64,000 nt of DNA from ZC4RG20 sp963782445 (GTDB lineage: Bacteria; Pseudomonadota; Gammaproteobacteria; Steroidobacterales; Rariloculaceae), in contig CAWAJM010000001.1 in the NCBI GenBank assembly GCA_963782445.1, forward strand, positions 3,658,001 to 3,722,000, given 5' to 3'. Shown one piece after another: positions 62,952 to 64,000 of this stretch. The translations under genes and the position numbers were made by a program. How positions within the stretch are numbered: position 1 is the first letter of the stretch; each line of letters starts with the position of its first letter. Under the pieces are notes generated by a model, which worked only from the letters and a program-made list of their open reading frames with translations, was not told the origin of the DNA and ran no database searches.

Positions 62952-64000
62952 TCAAAGCAAAAAGATGACGCACAACAACCCCGTCACCGTCAACACCACG
63001 GTATACGGCAGCGCCATGACCACCATCCGCCCATACGACAACCGAATCAACGGCGCCAGCGCCGAGGTCAGCAAGAACAAAAACGCGGCCTGCCCGTTCG
63101 GCGTCGCGACGCTCGGCAGGTTCGTTCCCGTGTTGATGGCCACGGTCAGCACGTCGAACTGCGCGCGCGAGATCGTGTGCGCCGCGAGCGCGGCGGCGGC
63201 CTGGTTGATGTAGACGGTCGCGACGAAGACGTTGTCGCTGATCGACGACAGGATGCCGTTGGCCAGGAAGAACACGGCCGGCTGGACCTCCTGCCGCATC
63301 GAGAGCACGGAGTCGATGATGGGCCGGAACAGGTGCTGGTCTTGAATGACCGCGACAACGGTGAAGAAGACGACGAGCAGCGCCGTGAACGGCAGCGCCT
63401 CCTGGAACGCGTGGCCGAGCCGGTGCTCCTCGATGACGCCCGTGAAGGCGGTCGCGAGCACGATGACCGAGAGCCCGATGATGCCGACGGCCGCGAGATG
63501 AAACGCGAGCCCGAGGATCAGGAACGCGGCGACGCAGGCCTGCACGCCCAGCACTACCTTGTCGCGCTCCGTGCGTTTCGAGCCTTCTTCGACGCTGTAG
63601 TCGGCCAGGATGCGGCGCACGGGCTCGGGCAGCCTCGCGCCGTAGCCGAACAGCCGGAAGCGCTCGACGGTCATGACCGTGAGCAGCCCCATGCCGAGCA
63701 CCGGCATCGAGACGGGCGCGACGCGGATGAAGAACTCCGAGAAATTCCAGTCCGCGACCGTCGCGATGAGCAGGTTCTGCGGCTCGCCGACCAGCGTCGT
63801 GACGCCGCCGAGCGCCGTGCCGACGGCCGCGTGCATGACGAGGCTGCGCAGGAACGCGCGGAAGACCTCGAGATCCTCGCGGTGCAGCTCGTGGACCTGC
63901 TCGTCGGCCGCCGTGTCGTGCTCGGCATGGTGGTAGTGCTTGCCGCTCGCGACGCGATGGTAGACGGCGTAGAACCCCGAAATGACCGCGATGACGACGG
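62952..64000 (-). CDS. nhaB: Na+/H+ antiporter NhaB, 5' part outside window
   Basis: The visible 348 residues are the C-terminal two thirds of NhaB (E. coli protein: 513). Characteristic segments: VGTALGGVTTLVGEPQNLLI, FTGVIEEHRLGHAFQEALPF, GILSSISDNVFVATVYINQA and LPSVATPNGQAAFLFLLTSA, ending in ALAPLIRLSYGRMVVMALPY. It exchanges sodium and protons across the inner membrane. The start codon lies beyond the right edge. An apparent ATG at 63836 is internal. The stop is 16 bp from inverted repeat copy 4. Confidence 0.95.
   Translation of the reverse strand, partial: VVIAVISGFYAVYHRVASGKHYHHAEHDTAADEQVHELHREDLEVFRAFLRSLVMHAAVGTALGGVTTLVGEPQNLLIATVADWNFSEFFIRVAPVSMPVLGMGLLTVMTVERFRLFGYGARLPEPVRRILADYSVEEGSKRTERDKVVLGVQACVAAFLILGLAFHLAAVGIIGLSVIVLATAFTGVIEEHRLGHAFQEALPFTALLVVFFTVVAVIQDQHLFRPIIDSVLSMRQEVQPAVFFLANGILSSISDNVFVATVYINQAAAALAAHTISRAQFDVLTVAINTGTNLPSVATPNGQAAFLFLLTSALAPLIRLSYGRMVVMALPYTVVLTVTGLLCVIFLL

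Noticed and set aside
1..64000. CRISPR array, tRNA, rRNA, prophage or insertion-sequence transposase
   Set aside because: No regularly spaced direct repeats, cloverleaf-like segments, rRNA stretches, integrase or transposase genes were recognised on either strand.

Overview
The window is GC-rich, gene-dense bacterial chromosome. An NhaB-type antiporter, c-di-GMP proteins, capsule-type outer-membrane proteins and an EPS-associated MarR regulator suggest a gammaproteobacterium, perhaps near the purple-sulfur or halophilic lineages. That placement is inference: no rRNA or tRNA gene was seen. Most genes from 20 kb to the right edge lie on the minus strand and are read from high to low coordinates.

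Left third (1-19.8 kb), accessory and partly decayed. It opens with two tandem GGDEF-EAL proteins, the first with a damaged receiver domain, then a divergent coiled-coil FHA protein. Next come an aldo/keto reductase, a Wzi-like outer-membrane protein with a small beta-barrel partner, an AbiE-type toxin-antitoxin pair, a glycosyltransferase, an IorAB-type molybdenum oxidoreductase and a DUF998 membrane protein. Between these lie relics: three Uma2 genes, an AbiEii toxin, a HepT partner, a SWIM/SNF2 helicase and a CheB-like methylesterase. Several relics keep both gene ends but have lost the middle.

Centre (19.8-57.6 kb), one large surface-polysaccharide locus. Transcription runs from a 931-residue SLBB export protein through a MarR-type EPS regulator, a Wzz-like protein and a PglK-like ABC flippase. 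It continues into a pseudaminic-acid block: PseB, PseC, a methyltransferase, an aldo/keto reductase, a cytidylyltransferase-aminotransferase fusion, PseG, a formyltransferase where PseH would be expected, and PseI. Then follow a capsule-synthesis-like protein, a Wzy-like polymerase, alternating glycosyltransferases and methyltransferases, an AsnB-type amidotransferase, a DegT / E1-alpha / E1-beta trio, a WcaJ-like initiating transferase and two WbpM-like 4,6-dehydratases. The dehydratases share an apparently identical 1.48-kb block. Many neighbours overlap by ATGA or GTGA, so coupled translation is likely. The set is nearly complete for an acidic, methylated, perhaps formylated glycan: initiation, precursor synthesis, assembly, flipping, polymerisation, length control and export.

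Right end (57.9-64 kb): Pgi, an intact Uma2 protein, a UDP-glucuronate 4-epimerase, a TviB/WbpO-like nucleotide-sugar dehydrogenase (both plausible precursor suppliers) and the C-terminal part of NhaB.

A four-copy inverted-repeat family with the core GGGGTCAGAGCCC sits in gaps beside gene ends. The features most worth study are the pseudaminic block with a formyltransferase, the coupled TPP/PLP trio, the converted dehydratase pair and the cluster of internally deleted genes.
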